DNA of 64,000 bases from Proteiniborus ethanoligenes (GTDB taxonomy: Bacteria; Bacillota; Clostridia; Tissierellales; Proteiniboraceae). Each line of letters begins with the position of its first letter. Position 1 is the first letter of the stretch. Below the pieces are notes generated by a model, which ran no database searches, had not been told where the DNA came from, and saw nothing but the letters and a program-made list of their open reading frames with translations. Below are positions 6,806-14,693 of the stretch, piece by piece. The stretch lies in assembly GCF_900107485.1 (NCBI RefSeq), contig NZ_FNQE01000007.1, positions 38,205-102,204 on the forward strand, given 5' to 3'. A program made the position numbers and the translations under genes.

Positions 6806-8807
6806 TGTATCCCCCCTCCTCTGCATCTTCCTCAAAATTGTTTTTAAATACAAGCTCTATTGTGGTACCTATATTTTCTTTACTTCTAATATTAATTTGA
6901 CCATTGTTTTCCTTAACATATTGATAGCAAATGGATAAGCCCAACCCCGTGCCATCTGCCTTTGTAGTAAAGAATGGCTCAAACAGATTATCCATATCTT
7001 CCTCTGAAATACCTTTACCGTTATCAACAATTTCCATAATGATTTTATCTTCATCCTGTTTTATACTAAAGGATATTTCTCCACTTTCTTCTATTGATTC
7101 AATACTATTGATAAGCAAATTGATTATTATTTGCCTTATCTGCTGCTTGTCTGCATAAATATTTACATTGTCTTCAATATTATATTTTAGAATTATACCT
7201 TTTTTATCTAGCTCAGCAGTAAACAGCTCAACGGTTTGAACTATAATATCCTTTAAATAGAAAGCTTCCTTTTTCATTTTTTTAGGCTTTGAATAATCAA
7301 TTAAGTCTGATAAAAGAGAATTTAATCTTGTAATTTCAGCAGGTACCTGCTGTGTCATCTTTTCTCTAAAATCCTTATTATCATATTTAATAGGCATTAG
7401 TTCAATATATGTTTTTATTGAGGTCAAAGGATTCCTGATTTCATGTGCAATACCCGCAACAAGTCTTCCTAATGATTGCATTTTATCTTTTTCTGCCAGT
7501 TTGTTTCTTAGCATTATTACTTCTGTAATATCTCTATAAGTCAATACTGCACCTATATGAACATCCTCATCTCCCTTTAAAGGAGAAAGAGTGTAAGAAA
7601 AGGTAATATTTCTATGGTTGTGGTAAAAGGTCTTTTCTTCTAATGAATATACTGTTCCAAAAGTAATGCAATCTTTTAACTTTTCCATATCAAAATATTC
7701 GTCTAAGCCTATTTCATTGTATTTCCTGCCTAATGCCCCTGTTTTCTTAATCCCTATTAAGGATTCAGAATTTTTATTTATAGTTGTAATAGTTCCATCT
7801 TTGTCAAATGTTATAAGTCCGTTGCCTAAGCTATCTAGTACCTGTTCTTTAAATCTATTGCTTTCATTTATCATTAGCTGTTTAGCTTCTAATTCTTTAT
7901 TTATCATTTCTAGCTCGTGAGTTCTTTTCTCTACTTCTCTCTTCAATACAAGATTTAGCCTAGTAATAAATAGGATAATTAGTATGGTCAAAAGTATAAT
8001 AAAAGAAAGAAAATAAAGAGTATATTTTAAGCTTTTCCACTCAGGCTTTATTTCTTTTCCGAACCATTTTTCATAAATCTTTTGATAGGTTCCGTTTTTC
8101 TTTAGGTTTTCTAGTCCAATATTAGCCTCTTTAACAAGCTGTTGATTCCCTTTTTTAAAGGCTATTCCATAAGGAGTTTGATTTAATTCGTATCCTACTA
8201 TTTTAATTTTATCTTCTATTCTTTTTTTCTGTATATTATATAATCCTGTTAATCTATTTCCTACTACTGCATCTACATCATTATTGATTAGCTTTGAAAA
8301 TGCTTCATCTAGATCTGAGAAAAATACTACTTCTATTTCTCCAATTTCTGCTAAGGTATAAGCAGCAAAATCACTTCTCTGTACTGCCACTCTTCTACCC
8401 TTTAAATCTTCTAAACCAAATATAATTGAATTATCCTTTTTTACAAAGCAGACTTGTGAATTTACAAGATATTCGTTTGAAAAATCATATATTTCGGCCC
8501 TATTTTCGTTAAAGCTCATTCCCTGTATAGCATCAATTTCCCCATTAATTAGTGCTGCATGAGCTCCCATCCAGTCCATGGGAACTAGCTTTATCTCTAC
8601 TCCTAGTTCAATTGCTAAAGCTCTCATTAAGTCTACATTGAATCCTCTGTATTCTCCATCATCATCAATAAACTCATATGGTGGATAATTTTTGTCGCCT
8701 GCGATTATAAGCACATCCTTGTCATCATTAATAGCAACCGACGCTGCCATACTAAATATAGTTATCAAAATAAGGAGCATAGTTATTATTCTTATAATAT
8801 TTTTCAA
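6783..8807 (-). CDS. Sensor histidine kinase with extracytoplasmic solute-binding domain
   Basis: A 674-residue membrane sensor. Order: signal segment (1-25), periplasmic-binding-protein type 3 domain (about 30-255, for example YPPYEFIDDDGEYRGFNVDLM), membrane helix (about 262-285), PAS domain (about 320-430), HisKA with AHEIRNPLTSI (phospho-accepting His) and HATPase with N-box NLLINSIES, DNGKGIS and GTGLGLS. It starts at TTG after GAGGAG. Co-transcribed with the sigma-54 regulator next to the TRAP genes, it probably senses an external ligand and controls its uptake. The binding fold is that of amino-acid receptors, so the signal need not be the TRAP substrate itself. Confidence 0.92.
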   Translation of the reverse strand: MKNIIRIITMLLILITIFSMAASVAINDDKDVLIIAGDKNYPPYEFIDDDGEYRGFNVDLMRALAIELGVEIKLVPMDWMGAHAALINGEIDAIQGMSFNENRAEIYDFSNEYLVNSQVCFVKKDNSIIFGLEDLKGRRVAVQRSDFAAYTLAEIGEIEVVFFSDLDEAFSKLINNDVDAVVGNRLTGLYNIQKKRIEDKIKIVGYELNQTPYGIAFKKGNQQLVKEANIGLENLKKNGTYQKIYEKWFGKEIKPEWKSLKYTLYFLSFIILLTILIILFITRLNLVLKREVEKRTHELEMINKELEAKQLMINESNRFKEQVLDSLGNGLITFDKDGTITTINKNSESLIGIKKTGALGRKYNEIGLDEYFDMEKLKDCITFGTVYSLEEKTFYHNHRNITFSYTLSPLKGDEDVHIGAVLTYRDITEVIMLRNKLAEKDKMQSLGRLVAGIAHEIRNPLTSIKTYIELMPIKYDNKDFREKMTQQVPAEITRLNSLLSDLIDYSKPKKMKKEAFYLKDIIVQTVELFTAELDKKGIILKYNIEDNVNIYADKQQIRQIIINLLINSIESIEESGEISFSIKQDEDKIIMEIVDNGKGISEEDMDNLFEPFFTTKADGTGLGLSICYQYVKENNGQINIRSKENIGTTIELVFKNNFEEDAEEGGYNEQDFDN

Positions 8808-8908
8808 TAGATATCTCCTCTCTTATCTATTATTTAAATACGCCTATATATTTCATTCTACATTTTTCAACTTTTTCCTTTGTGTAGTTTTTAGGAAAAA
8901 TAGAAAAA

Positions 8909-8927
8909 GACTCATTTTTTAATGAGT
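8909..8927 (-). terminator. Terminator after the 49-aa gene
   Basis: AGACTCATT / AATGAGTCT hairpin; on the minus strand it is followed by a T-rich stretch (TTTTTCTATTTTT), placing it at the end of the small gene at 8956-9105. Confidence 0.65.
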
Positions 8928-8955
8928 CTCTATTTGGAAAAACTATTTTGAAGCC

Positions 8956-9105
8956 CTATGCATTTATTTTTAAAGGCATGCCTAAGCTTTTATTTCTTTT
9001 AATATGATTAGTATCTTTGTCTATTATTCTAATCCTTCTGGATTTGTTGTCATCTATATAGGCAATAACCGCTTTAATTATTTCTATTTCTCTTTTAGTA
9101 AGCAT
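8956..9105 (-). CDS. Small hypothetical protein (49 aa)
   Basis: A 49-residue basic open frame starting MLTKREIEIIKAV, with AGGAAGGTGA upstream of the ATG and a terminator after the stop. No membrane segment or recognised motif. It is rich in Lys/Arg and Ile. It lies 72 bp downstream of the WYL-like small gene on the same strand, so the two may be one transcript. Function unknown. Confidence 0.55.
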   Translation of the reverse strand: MLTKREIEIIKAVIAYIDDNKSRRIRIIDKDTNHIKRNKSLGMPLKINA

Positions 9106-9177
9106 ACGAATTCACCTTCCTGCTAAGGGATTAAGCTATCATTTATGGATTAGACGAAAACTAGTTAAAAAAGTTCC

Positions 9178-9447
9178 TTAATTATGACTTTCTAGTTGTA
9201 GGTTTCTGCGTTTAATATTCCTTGTACTAATATCTGAGTAATTGAAAAATTTCACCTGCATAGCTGATAATATGGAGTCTTTTTTAAAATTCCTTATGGC
9301 ACCTTTTTCTAAGTCAATAGCTTTTATTATATTATTGTCAATTTTAAATACCTTTATTCTTCTTTGTGTTATATCCATACCCTTCATGTATATAATGTCT
9401 ATAGGCTTGTGCTTTTCTAGTGAATAATTAATGACATTATCTATCAT
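9178..9447 (-). CDS. Small WYL-domain-like protein (89 aa)
   Basis: An 89-residue protein whose centre (IDIIYMKGMDITQRRIKVFKID, given here only as the pattern IYMKG...TQR.I.V) and the later LEKGAIRNFKKDSILSA resemble the core of WYL domains, which sense ligands or nucleic acid in bacterial regulators. There is no DNA-binding domain, so it would be a stand-alone WYL-like unit. The ATG follows GGTGAGAG. The family call is from pattern only. Confidence 0.55.
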   Translation of the reverse strand: MIDNVINYSLEKHKPIDIIYMKGMDITQRRIKVFKIDNNIIKAIDLEKGAIRNFKKDSILSAMQVKFFNYSDISTRNIKRRNLQLESHN

Positions 9448-9623
9448 ACTCTCACCTCACAGTTAACCTTTGATTTTATTTTATCAGAACATACGTTCGT
9501 TGTAAAGCGTGAAAATATATTTGAATTTATTATAAAATCATTCAATGACAAAATATAGTTGTGATATAATAAGGATAATACTTCAAATATTTAAACAATT
9601 CTAATAGTACAAGGGGGATAACT

Positions 9624-11255
9624 ATGAAAATTCAGTTTTTGGGTGCTGCTAGGGTAGTAACTGGTTCTTGTTTTTTATTGACGACTTCAAGCTATAAAAT
9701 ACTTATAGACTGTGGTCTATTTCAAGGAAGTAATAGTCTTGAAAAGCTAAATTATGAGGAATTTCAGTTTAACCCTGCTGAAATAGATTTTTTGATTTTA
9801 AGCCATGCCCATATAGATCATAGTGGTAGAATTCCAAAGCTAGTCAAGGAAGGCTTTGAAGGTCAAATAATATGTACTCAAGCAACTAGTGACCTATGTG
9901 AGCTAATGCTAGTAGATAGTGGGCATATACAAGAAGCTGATGCTAAATGGGAAAACAAAAAAAGAAATAGAGCTGGAAAACCATTAGTTGAGCCTTTATA
10001 TACTGCCAAAGATGCCACTGCAAGCTTAAGATATTTTAAGCCTGTATTATATAATCAGAAAATCCATATTAACGATGAAGTGTCAGTTAGATTTAAAGAT
10101 GCTGGACATATACTAGGATCTTCAATTGTAGAACTTTGGATAATGGAAAAAGGCAAATGGGTTAAATTAGTTTTCTCTGGCGATTTAGGCTTACCTAATA
10201 AACCTATAATAAAAGACCCTGAGTTTATTGAAGAGGCAGATTATCTGATAGTAGAATCTACTTATGGAAATAGAGAGCATGAAAATATAGAAGATAGAGT
10301 AAATGATCTAACTAATATAATTAATACTACTGTTACAAGAGGTGGTACCGTTATAATTCCTTCTTTTGCTGTTGGTAGAACTCAAGAACTTATTTACGAG
10401 CTTAATAAATACTACGAATATAATAACGATATTGAAACCTTTATGAGAATTCCAATATATATTGATAGTCCTATGGCTGTATCTGCTACTAAAATCTTTC
10501 AAAATAACTCCTACTGCTTTAATGAGGAAGCAAAGAAGCTAATATTAAAAGGTGACAATCCATTTGAATTTGCTAATCTTCACTATATAAGCTCACAAGA
10601 AGAATCTATGAGATTAAATAGCTATACATTTCCTAAGGTTATTATCTCAGCTAGTGGAATGTGTAATGCCGGAAGAATACGCCACCATCTTAAATACAAC
10701 CTTTGGAAAAAATCTAATAGCTTAGTATTTGTAGGATATCAAGCGGAGGGTACCTTAGGCAGAAGATTGAAGGATGGAGAAAAAAATGTAAAGATATTAG
10801 GAGATCAAATAGCAGTAGAAGCTGAAGTTCATAGTATAGAAGGTTTTTCTGGCCATACTGACAGAAGAGGTCTGATTAATTGGATAAAAGGCTTTAATAA
10901 AATTCCTAAACATATTTTTATAGTTCATGGGGAAGATGAGTCTTCATTAGGCTTAGCAGAAGCAATAAAAGATAATTTTAGCATAAATCCTATAATCCCT
11001 AATATGAACACAGTATATGAATTAGATACAGATTTGATAGAGGATAGCACCTTTGATTTGGTAGAAACTATTAAGCTAAGAGATAATATTAAGTCAGAGC
11101 TACAGCAAGTATATGATCAATTTGAGGGTCTTGTAACTAAAACAGAAAAGATGATAGATGAAGAAACTCTCAAAAAAGATTATAACCTACTTAAAAATAA
11201 TCTTATAGATCTTCAAAAGAAACTGATGGATTTAAATATATTAATTAGTGAATAG
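9624..11255 (+). CDS. Metallo-beta-lactamase/beta-CASP fold RNase-like protein
   Basis: A 543-residue cytoplasmic protein with the MBL zinc motif HAHIDH (motif 2), HILGSS and SGDLG, followed by a beta-CASP region with GTVIIPSFAVGRTQEL, SASGMCNAGRIRHHL and a C-terminal RMMBL motif (IEGFSGHTD, IVHGE). This is the layout of bacterial Ysh1/CPSF-like exonucleases related to, but distinct from, RNase J. The last ~70 residues form a likely coiled coil. The ATG follows AAGGGGG. It probably acts in RNA processing; substrate unknown. Confidence 0.88.
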   Translation: MKIQFLGAARVVTGSCFLLTTSSYKILIDCGLFQGSNSLEKLNYEEFQFNPAEIDFLILSHAHIDHSGRIPKLVKEGFEGQIICTQATSDLCELMLVDSGHIQEADAKWENKKRNRAGKPLVEPLYTAKDATASLRYFKPVLYNQKIHINDEVSVRFKDAGHILGSSIVELWIMEKGKWVKLVFSGDLGLPNKPIIKDPEFIEEADYLIVESTYGNREHENIEDRVNDLTNIINTTVTRGGTVIIPSFAVGRTQELIYELNKYYEYNNDIETFMRIPIYIDSPMAVSATKIFQNNSYCFNEEAKKLILKGDNPFEFANLHYISSQEESMRLNSYTFPKVIISASGMCNAGRIRHHLKYNLWKKSNSLVFVGYQAEGTLGRRLKDGEKNVKILGDQIAVEAEVHSIEGFSGHTDRRGLINWIKGFNKIPKHIFIVHGEDESSLGLAEAIKDNFSINPIIPNMNTVYELDTDLIEDSTFDLVETIKLRDNIKSELQQVYDQFEGLVTKTEKMIDEETLKKDYNLLKNNLIDLQKKLMDLNILISE

Positions 11256-11264
11256 TAAATAACT

Positions 11265-11286
11265 AAGGACACCTAATGGTGTCCTT
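11265..11286. terminator. Terminator between convergent genes
   Basis: AAGGACACC-TAAT-GGTGTCCTT hairpin with A/T-rich flanks, between the beta-CASP gene and the SPFH gene; likely bidirectional. Confidence 0.8.
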
Positions 11287-11291
11287 AAATC

Positions 11292-12227
11292 TTATTTTTC
11301 ATTATCAGTATTCATTATTTCCTTTAATGAAGTAGCTAATCCAGCTAGGTTTTGAATTTCAGAAGGTATAATGATTTTTGTAGCCTTACCATCTGCCACC
11401 TTTGCAAGTGTTTCTAAGCTCTTAAGTGAAATTACAGATTGATCTGCTCCAGCACCCTTAATCATCTTTAATCCTTCAGCAGTTGCTTGTTGAACCTTTA
11501 AAATAGCCTCAGCCTGACCTTCTGCTTCTCTAACAGCTGCTTCTTTCTTAGCCTCTGCCCTTAATATTGCAGCCTGCTTTTCAGCTTCAGCTTCGAGAAT
11601 TGCAGATTCTTTTCTTCCTTCTGATACTAGGATTGCAGATTTCTTTTCCCCTTCTGCCCTTAGTATAGCTTCTCTTCTTTCTCTTTCTGCCTTCATTTGT
11701 CTTTCCATTGCATCCTGAATCTCTCTTGGTGGAATTATGTTCTTTAATTCAACTCTATTTACTTTAATTCCCCAAGGATCAGTTGCAACATCTAGTATAG
11801 AGCGCATTTTAGTGTTGATAGTGTCACGGCTAGTTAATGTCTCATCTAGCTCTAAATCACCTATTATATTTCTTAATGTAGTAGCAGTAAGATTTTCTAT
11901 AGCCGCCATTGGATATTCAACTCCATATGTGAATAGCTTTGGATCAGTTATTTGGAAAAACACCACTGTGTCTATCTGCATAGTTACATTGTCCTTAGTG
12001 ATAACAGGCTGTGGTGGAAAATCTGCAACTTGCTCTTTTAAGGAAACTTTTTTTGCAATTCTATCTATTAGAGGTATTTTAACATGAAGACCTACTTTCC
12101 ATGTATCCTGATATGCTCCAAGTCTTTCAACTACAAAAGCATAAGCCTGTGGTACTATTCTAATATTAGTGATTATTAACAACAACGCAATAAAAGCTAA
12201 AATAATTAACGCTATAAAACCTGGCAT
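11292..12227 (-). CDS. qmcA: SPFH/stomatin-like membrane scaffold protein (QmcA type)
   Basis: A 311-residue protein with an N-terminal membrane anchor (about residues 3-25), a Band 7/SPFH domain (about 25-190; QAYAFVVERLGAY is a typical opening) and an Ala/Glu-rich coiled coil with repeating EAEA/REAI units (about 185-265). Such proteins oligomerise on the membrane and organise protein or lipid patches. The ATG follows GGAGGAG and overlaps the end of the NfeD gene by 16 bases; SPFH and NfeD proteins commonly form a functional pair. Confidence 0.92.
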   Translation of the reverse strand: MPGFIALIILAFIALLLIITNIRIVPQAYAFVVERLGAYQDTWKVGLHVKIPLIDRIAKKVSLKEQVADFPPQPVITKDNVTMQIDTVVFFQITDPKLFTYGVEYPMAAIENLTATTLRNIIGDLELDETLTSRDTINTKMRSILDVATDPWGIKVNRVELKNIIPPREIQDAMERQMKAERERREAILRAEGEKKSAILVSEGRKESAILEAEAEKQAAILRAEAKKEAAVREAEGQAEAILKVQQATAEGLKMIKGAGADQSVISLKSLETLAKVADGKATKIIIPSEIQNLAGLATSLKEIMNTDNEK

Positions 12228-12685
12228 TCTAACTCCTCCCCTTTATTTATTTTTTGAACAACTAGTTTTACACCCTGTATGTCTAATATTTCTATTTGTG
12301 TCCCTTCATCTATCTTCTCATTATAGGCAGTTTTTGCAGACCATATCTGCCCTCCTACATTTACTTGACCAGTACCTTGTATATTGTCTATATTTTCTAT
12401 TACAATTCCTGTTTTTCCCTTTAGGGTATCAGCATTAGTTTTAGTATGCCCTATTTTCAAAAACTTTTGTGCAATTGGTCTTGTAAAGTAAAGCAGTATT
12501 CCAGATGATAATAAGAATGCAAGTATTTGGACTATTAACGGTGCATCAAATGCTGCAAAAATCCAAGCTACTAATGCGCCTAATGCAAACCATATGGTTG
12601 CAATTCCTAATGTAACTGCTTCAATAATACCAAAGGCTACAGCTAATATTAGCCATAACATAGTATTAGTTAGCTGGAAATCCAT
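12212..12685 (-). CDS. NfeD-like membrane protein
   Basis: A 157-residue protein with about three membrane helices (residues ~8-75) followed by a soluble OB-fold domain at the C-terminus (LKGKTGIV...GQVNVGGQIWSA), as in short NfeD (NfeD1b) proteins that partner SPFH proteins. The ATG at 12685 is preferred because AAAGGGGG lies seven bases upstream; the longer frame would start in this ribosome binding site. Operon with the SPFH gene. It likely supports membrane quality or fluidity control. Confidence 0.9.
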   Translation of the reverse strand: MDFQLTNTMLWLILAVAFGIIEAVTLGIATIWFALGALVAWIFAAFDAPLIVQILAFLLSSGILLYFTRPIAQKFLKIGHTKTNADTLKGKTGIVIENIDNIQGTGQVNVGGQIWSAKTAYNEKIDEGTQIEILDIQGVKLVVQKINKGEELECQVL

Positions 12686-12908
12686 ATATATTCCCCCTTT
12701 CAACTCAATATGGATATTAAAATTAATCCTATATTAATAATATACCACATTTTCACCTGTTTAAATACACATTGCTAAAATATTAACTACTTTCATGAAA
12801 AAAAATCAAAATTATCAATTATTTATAATATATATAAACACTTTTATTGCAGATAATAATATATGTAAGTGAACAACTTACTAAAACTATAATTGGAGGT
12901 TTGAGCTT

Positions 12909-13211
12909 ATGAAAAATTCTATGGGTAGAGTTCCAAGCTTGAAAAATTCTAGTTCTGTAAGTTATAAGGAGCTACAAAATACAAATCAAAAGTTAAGCTC
13001 TAATTCAAGCACAATGTCAGGATTATATACAGGTTTGACTTCAAGTACTATGCCAAATCTGAATAATTCTATGAATAGCTTTACTACAGGGATGACTTCT
13101 GGCACAGTGCCAAGTCTTACTAATTCTACCTCAATAGATCAATACGAAAAGCAAAAAGTAAAAGAAAAAATTCAAAACTCTAATAGCTCAAACTCTAATA
13201 GACTTTATTAA
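12909..13211 (+). CDS. Ser/Asn-rich repeat protein (100 aa), unknown
   Basis: A 100-residue low-complexity protein without signal peptide or membrane segment. It carries a degenerate motif three times: RVPSLKNSSS (7-16), TMPNLNNSMN (47-56) and TVPSLTNSTS (66-75). The last two sit inside longer units beginning TGLTSST and TGMTSGT, 19 residues apart. Ser, Asn and Thr make up nearly half of the protein, and a Lys-rich stretch precedes the tail. The ATG follows TTGGAGG. A spore-coat or structural role is possible but unsupported. Confidence 0.65.
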   Translation: MKNSMGRVPSLKNSSSVSYKELQNTNQKLSSNSSTMSGLYTGLTSSTMPNLNNSMNSFTTGMTSGTVPSLTNSTSIDQYEKQKVKEKIQNSNSSNSNRLY

Positions 13212-13214
13212 TAA

Positions 13215-13256
13215 GGCTTTTGTGAAAGTCTATAGTCAAAAAGCCTTTGTCAAAAC
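13215..13256 (+). terminator. Terminator-like hairpin after the repeat protein
   Basis: AAGGCTTTTG pairs with CAAAAAGCCTT across about 20 nt shortly after the stop codon; only a short T-run follows. Confidence 0.5.
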
Positions 13257-13316
13257 TCACTCTAGGAAAATTCTATACAAATAGTAGTCCTTCCTATGAG
13301 TAAAAAATACTCTTCT

Positions 13317-13340
13317 AGCCCTCTAGCTTCTTAGAGGGCT
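13317..13340. terminator. Terminator between convergent genes
   Basis: AGCCCTCTA / TAGAGGGCT hairpin with a short loop followed by TTCAATTTT on the plus strand; lies between the repeat protein and the downstream minus-strand membrane protein. Confidence 0.7.
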
Positions 13341-13350
13341 TCAATTTTGT

Positions 13351-13635
13351 CTAAAATGCTGAGCATGCAGCAAGGAGAATTCCTAATAATATACTAATGC
13401 CTATTATAATAAGTGCAGCTTTGCCATAATTTTTTATATTTTTATTACCTGAACCAAAGGCCATAACAAGAACTGCAATAATATTTATTATTGGGATTCC
13501 TGTTAGTATTAGTACCATAACCCATGTCCCCATTGAAACAACATCATCGCTGTCTCCACTACTTCCACTATAATAATTTGGTTTATGATGGTCATTAGAA
13601 TATTTTCCTGGATCATAATAATTATTAAATTCCAT
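13351..13635 (-). CDS. Small membrane protein (94 aa)
   Basis: A 94-residue protein with a polar, Tyr/Asn/Asp-rich N-terminal 35 residues and two membrane segments (MGTWVMVLILTGIPIINIIA and GKAALIIIGISILLGILL) joined by a short basic loop (NKNIKNY). The layout is common among small Firmicute membrane proteins with a GTW.. start to the first helix; no function can be given. The ATG at 13635 follows GGGAGGAG; the longer frame begins in the ribosome binding site. Confidence 0.75.
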   Translation of the reverse strand: MEFNNYYDPGKYSNDHHKPNYYSGSSGDSDDVVSMGTWVMVLILTGIPIINIIAVLVMAFGSGNKNIKNYGKAALIIIGISILLGILLAACSAF

Positions 13636-13854
13636 TTTGTACTCCTCCCTCAAAAAACTTCCTCATTATTTCTTATTCTATATTATTATAAATATTCCCT
13701 CCTAAAATCAGTATCTTTTATTTATGCTATTCAAAATACGTATATGATATTAGTTTATCTCTTTCTAAAAATACTTTATAATAATATAAAATATGTGATA
13801 TTATGAAATGAGATTAAACTATGTTTGCTCTGTTTAAAATTGGAGGTTTTTCAC

Positions 13855-14082
13855 ATGATAAAAGATGAGCAATTAACCCTATTTCCCTTAATGGAAAGGG
13901 CTAAAAATGTTAAGACAAAAAGTATCCCTAAAAATGTTACTTTGAAGCGTGGACAGCTTTGGTGTCCATATTGTAGTAATGTAGTAATATTTGTTAAGGA
14001 CAAAAGGTTAAATGTCAAAAGATGCCCTTTTTGTGGGATTTCTGATAATGACTTTTGGGTTAAAAAGGTTAATGAAATATAG
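13855..14082 (+). CDS. Small zinc-ribbon protein (75 aa)
   Basis: A 75-residue soluble protein. The C-terminal half has two CxxC knuckles, CPYC and CPFC, separated by 17 residues, as in zinc-ribbon domains. The N-terminal ~35 residues are basic and lack a known motif. The ATG at 13855 follows TTGGAGG, and earlier in-frame starts lack a ribosome binding site. It could bind nucleic acid or a protein partner; no family is recognised. Confidence 0.72.
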   Translation: MIKDEQLTLFPLMERAKNVKTKSIPKNVTLKRGQLWCPYCSNVVIFVKDKRLNVKRCPFCGISDNDFWVKKVNEI

Positions 14083-14149
14083 AATAACCTATGGAACTCA
14101 TAAAGGAATAATTTGCATGTGTTTTTTTGTAAAAAATACTACTATTCTA

Positions 14150-14178
14150 TAGACAACATCTTATAATAGTAGTATAAT
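14150..14178 (+). promoter_or_regulatory. Promoter of tRNA-Lys
   Basis: TAGACA (14150-14155) and TATAAT (14173-14178) are separated by exactly 17 bp and lie 18 bp before the tRNA 5' end. Confidence 0.75.
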
Positions 14179-14196
14179 ATTTTCTATAATTATTTT

Positions 14197-14272
14197 GCAT
14201 CTTTAGCTCAGTTGGTAGAGCAACTGACTCTTAATCAGTGGGCCCAGGGTTCGAGTCCCTGAAGATGCACCA
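14197..14272 (+). tRNA. tRNA-Lys (anticodon CTT)
   Basis: A 76-nt cloverleaf including an encoded CCA end. Acceptor stem GCATCTT / AAGATGC, D-arm AGCTCAGTTGGTAGAGC, anticodon arm CTGACTCTTAATCAG with anticodon CTT, and T-arm CAGGGTTCGAGTCCCTG. It stands alone with its own promoter and terminator. Confidence 0.97.
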
Positions 14273-14309
14273 ATTTTATGATACGAGTACTGTAAGACCA
14301 TGTTAAATC

Positions 14310-14339
14310 AAGACTTTCAGAATTATATCTGGAAGTCTT
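14310..14339 (+). terminator. Terminator of tRNA-Lys
   Basis: AAGACTTTCAGA / TCTGGAAGTCTT hairpin (one G-U pair), followed by TTATTATTTT. Confidence 0.8.
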
Positions 14340-14423
14340 TTATTATTTTATCCCTACCTTGCATTCTTGATATTATTGGTAATTTAAATTGTTTTCAAAA
14401 AACAATAGTTTATAAGCAAGAAA

Positions 14424-14444
14424 AAAGGAGGTTATGCCTCCTTT
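14424..14444 (-). terminator. Terminator of the 58-aa membrane protein gene
   Basis: AAAGGAGG / CCTCCTTT hairpin; on the minus strand a run of six T follows. Confidence 0.75.
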
Positions 14445-14483
14445 CTATTCTATTTATATTTTTTAAGTTTTATTATATATGTT

Positions 14484-14660
14484 CTAAAATATAATCCAAA
14501 CTATTAAAGCAATTAGTGCAAATACACCTATAAGAGCTGGGACCATATAAAAGCTAAGAGCTATTGCTATAGCTAAAAAATCTCCTTTTTCCAGCCTTAC
14601 ATCTTTTTTGCTTTCATCTAGTTCAACTTTTTTAAATAATTCTTTTTTTTTCTTAAACAT
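14484..14660 (-). CDS. Small membrane protein (58 aa)
   Basis: A 58-residue open frame starting MFKKKKELFKK with AAAGGAAAGTGA upstream. A highly charged N-terminal half (residues 1-27, Lys/Glu/Asp) is followed by one long or two short hydrophobic segments (about 28-58). The first codons contain a 9-10 base A tract. It lies 33 bp downstream of oppF on the same strand, so it may be the last gene of that transcript, and a terminator follows. Function unknown. Confidence 0.65.
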   Translation of the reverse strand: MFKKKKELFKKVELDESKKDVRLEKGDFLAIAIALSFYMVPALIGVFALIALIVWIIF

Positions 14661-14693
14661 ATTAACTCACTTTCCTTTGATAAGATATATATA

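Noticed and set aside
13585..13806. 73-residue plus-strand frame
   Set aside because: Opposite a supported membrane-protein start and promoter region; no ribosome binding site.
14300..14494. 64-residue plus-strand frame after tRNA-Lys
   Set aside because: It runs through the tRNA terminator and opposite a supported small gene and has no ribosome binding site.
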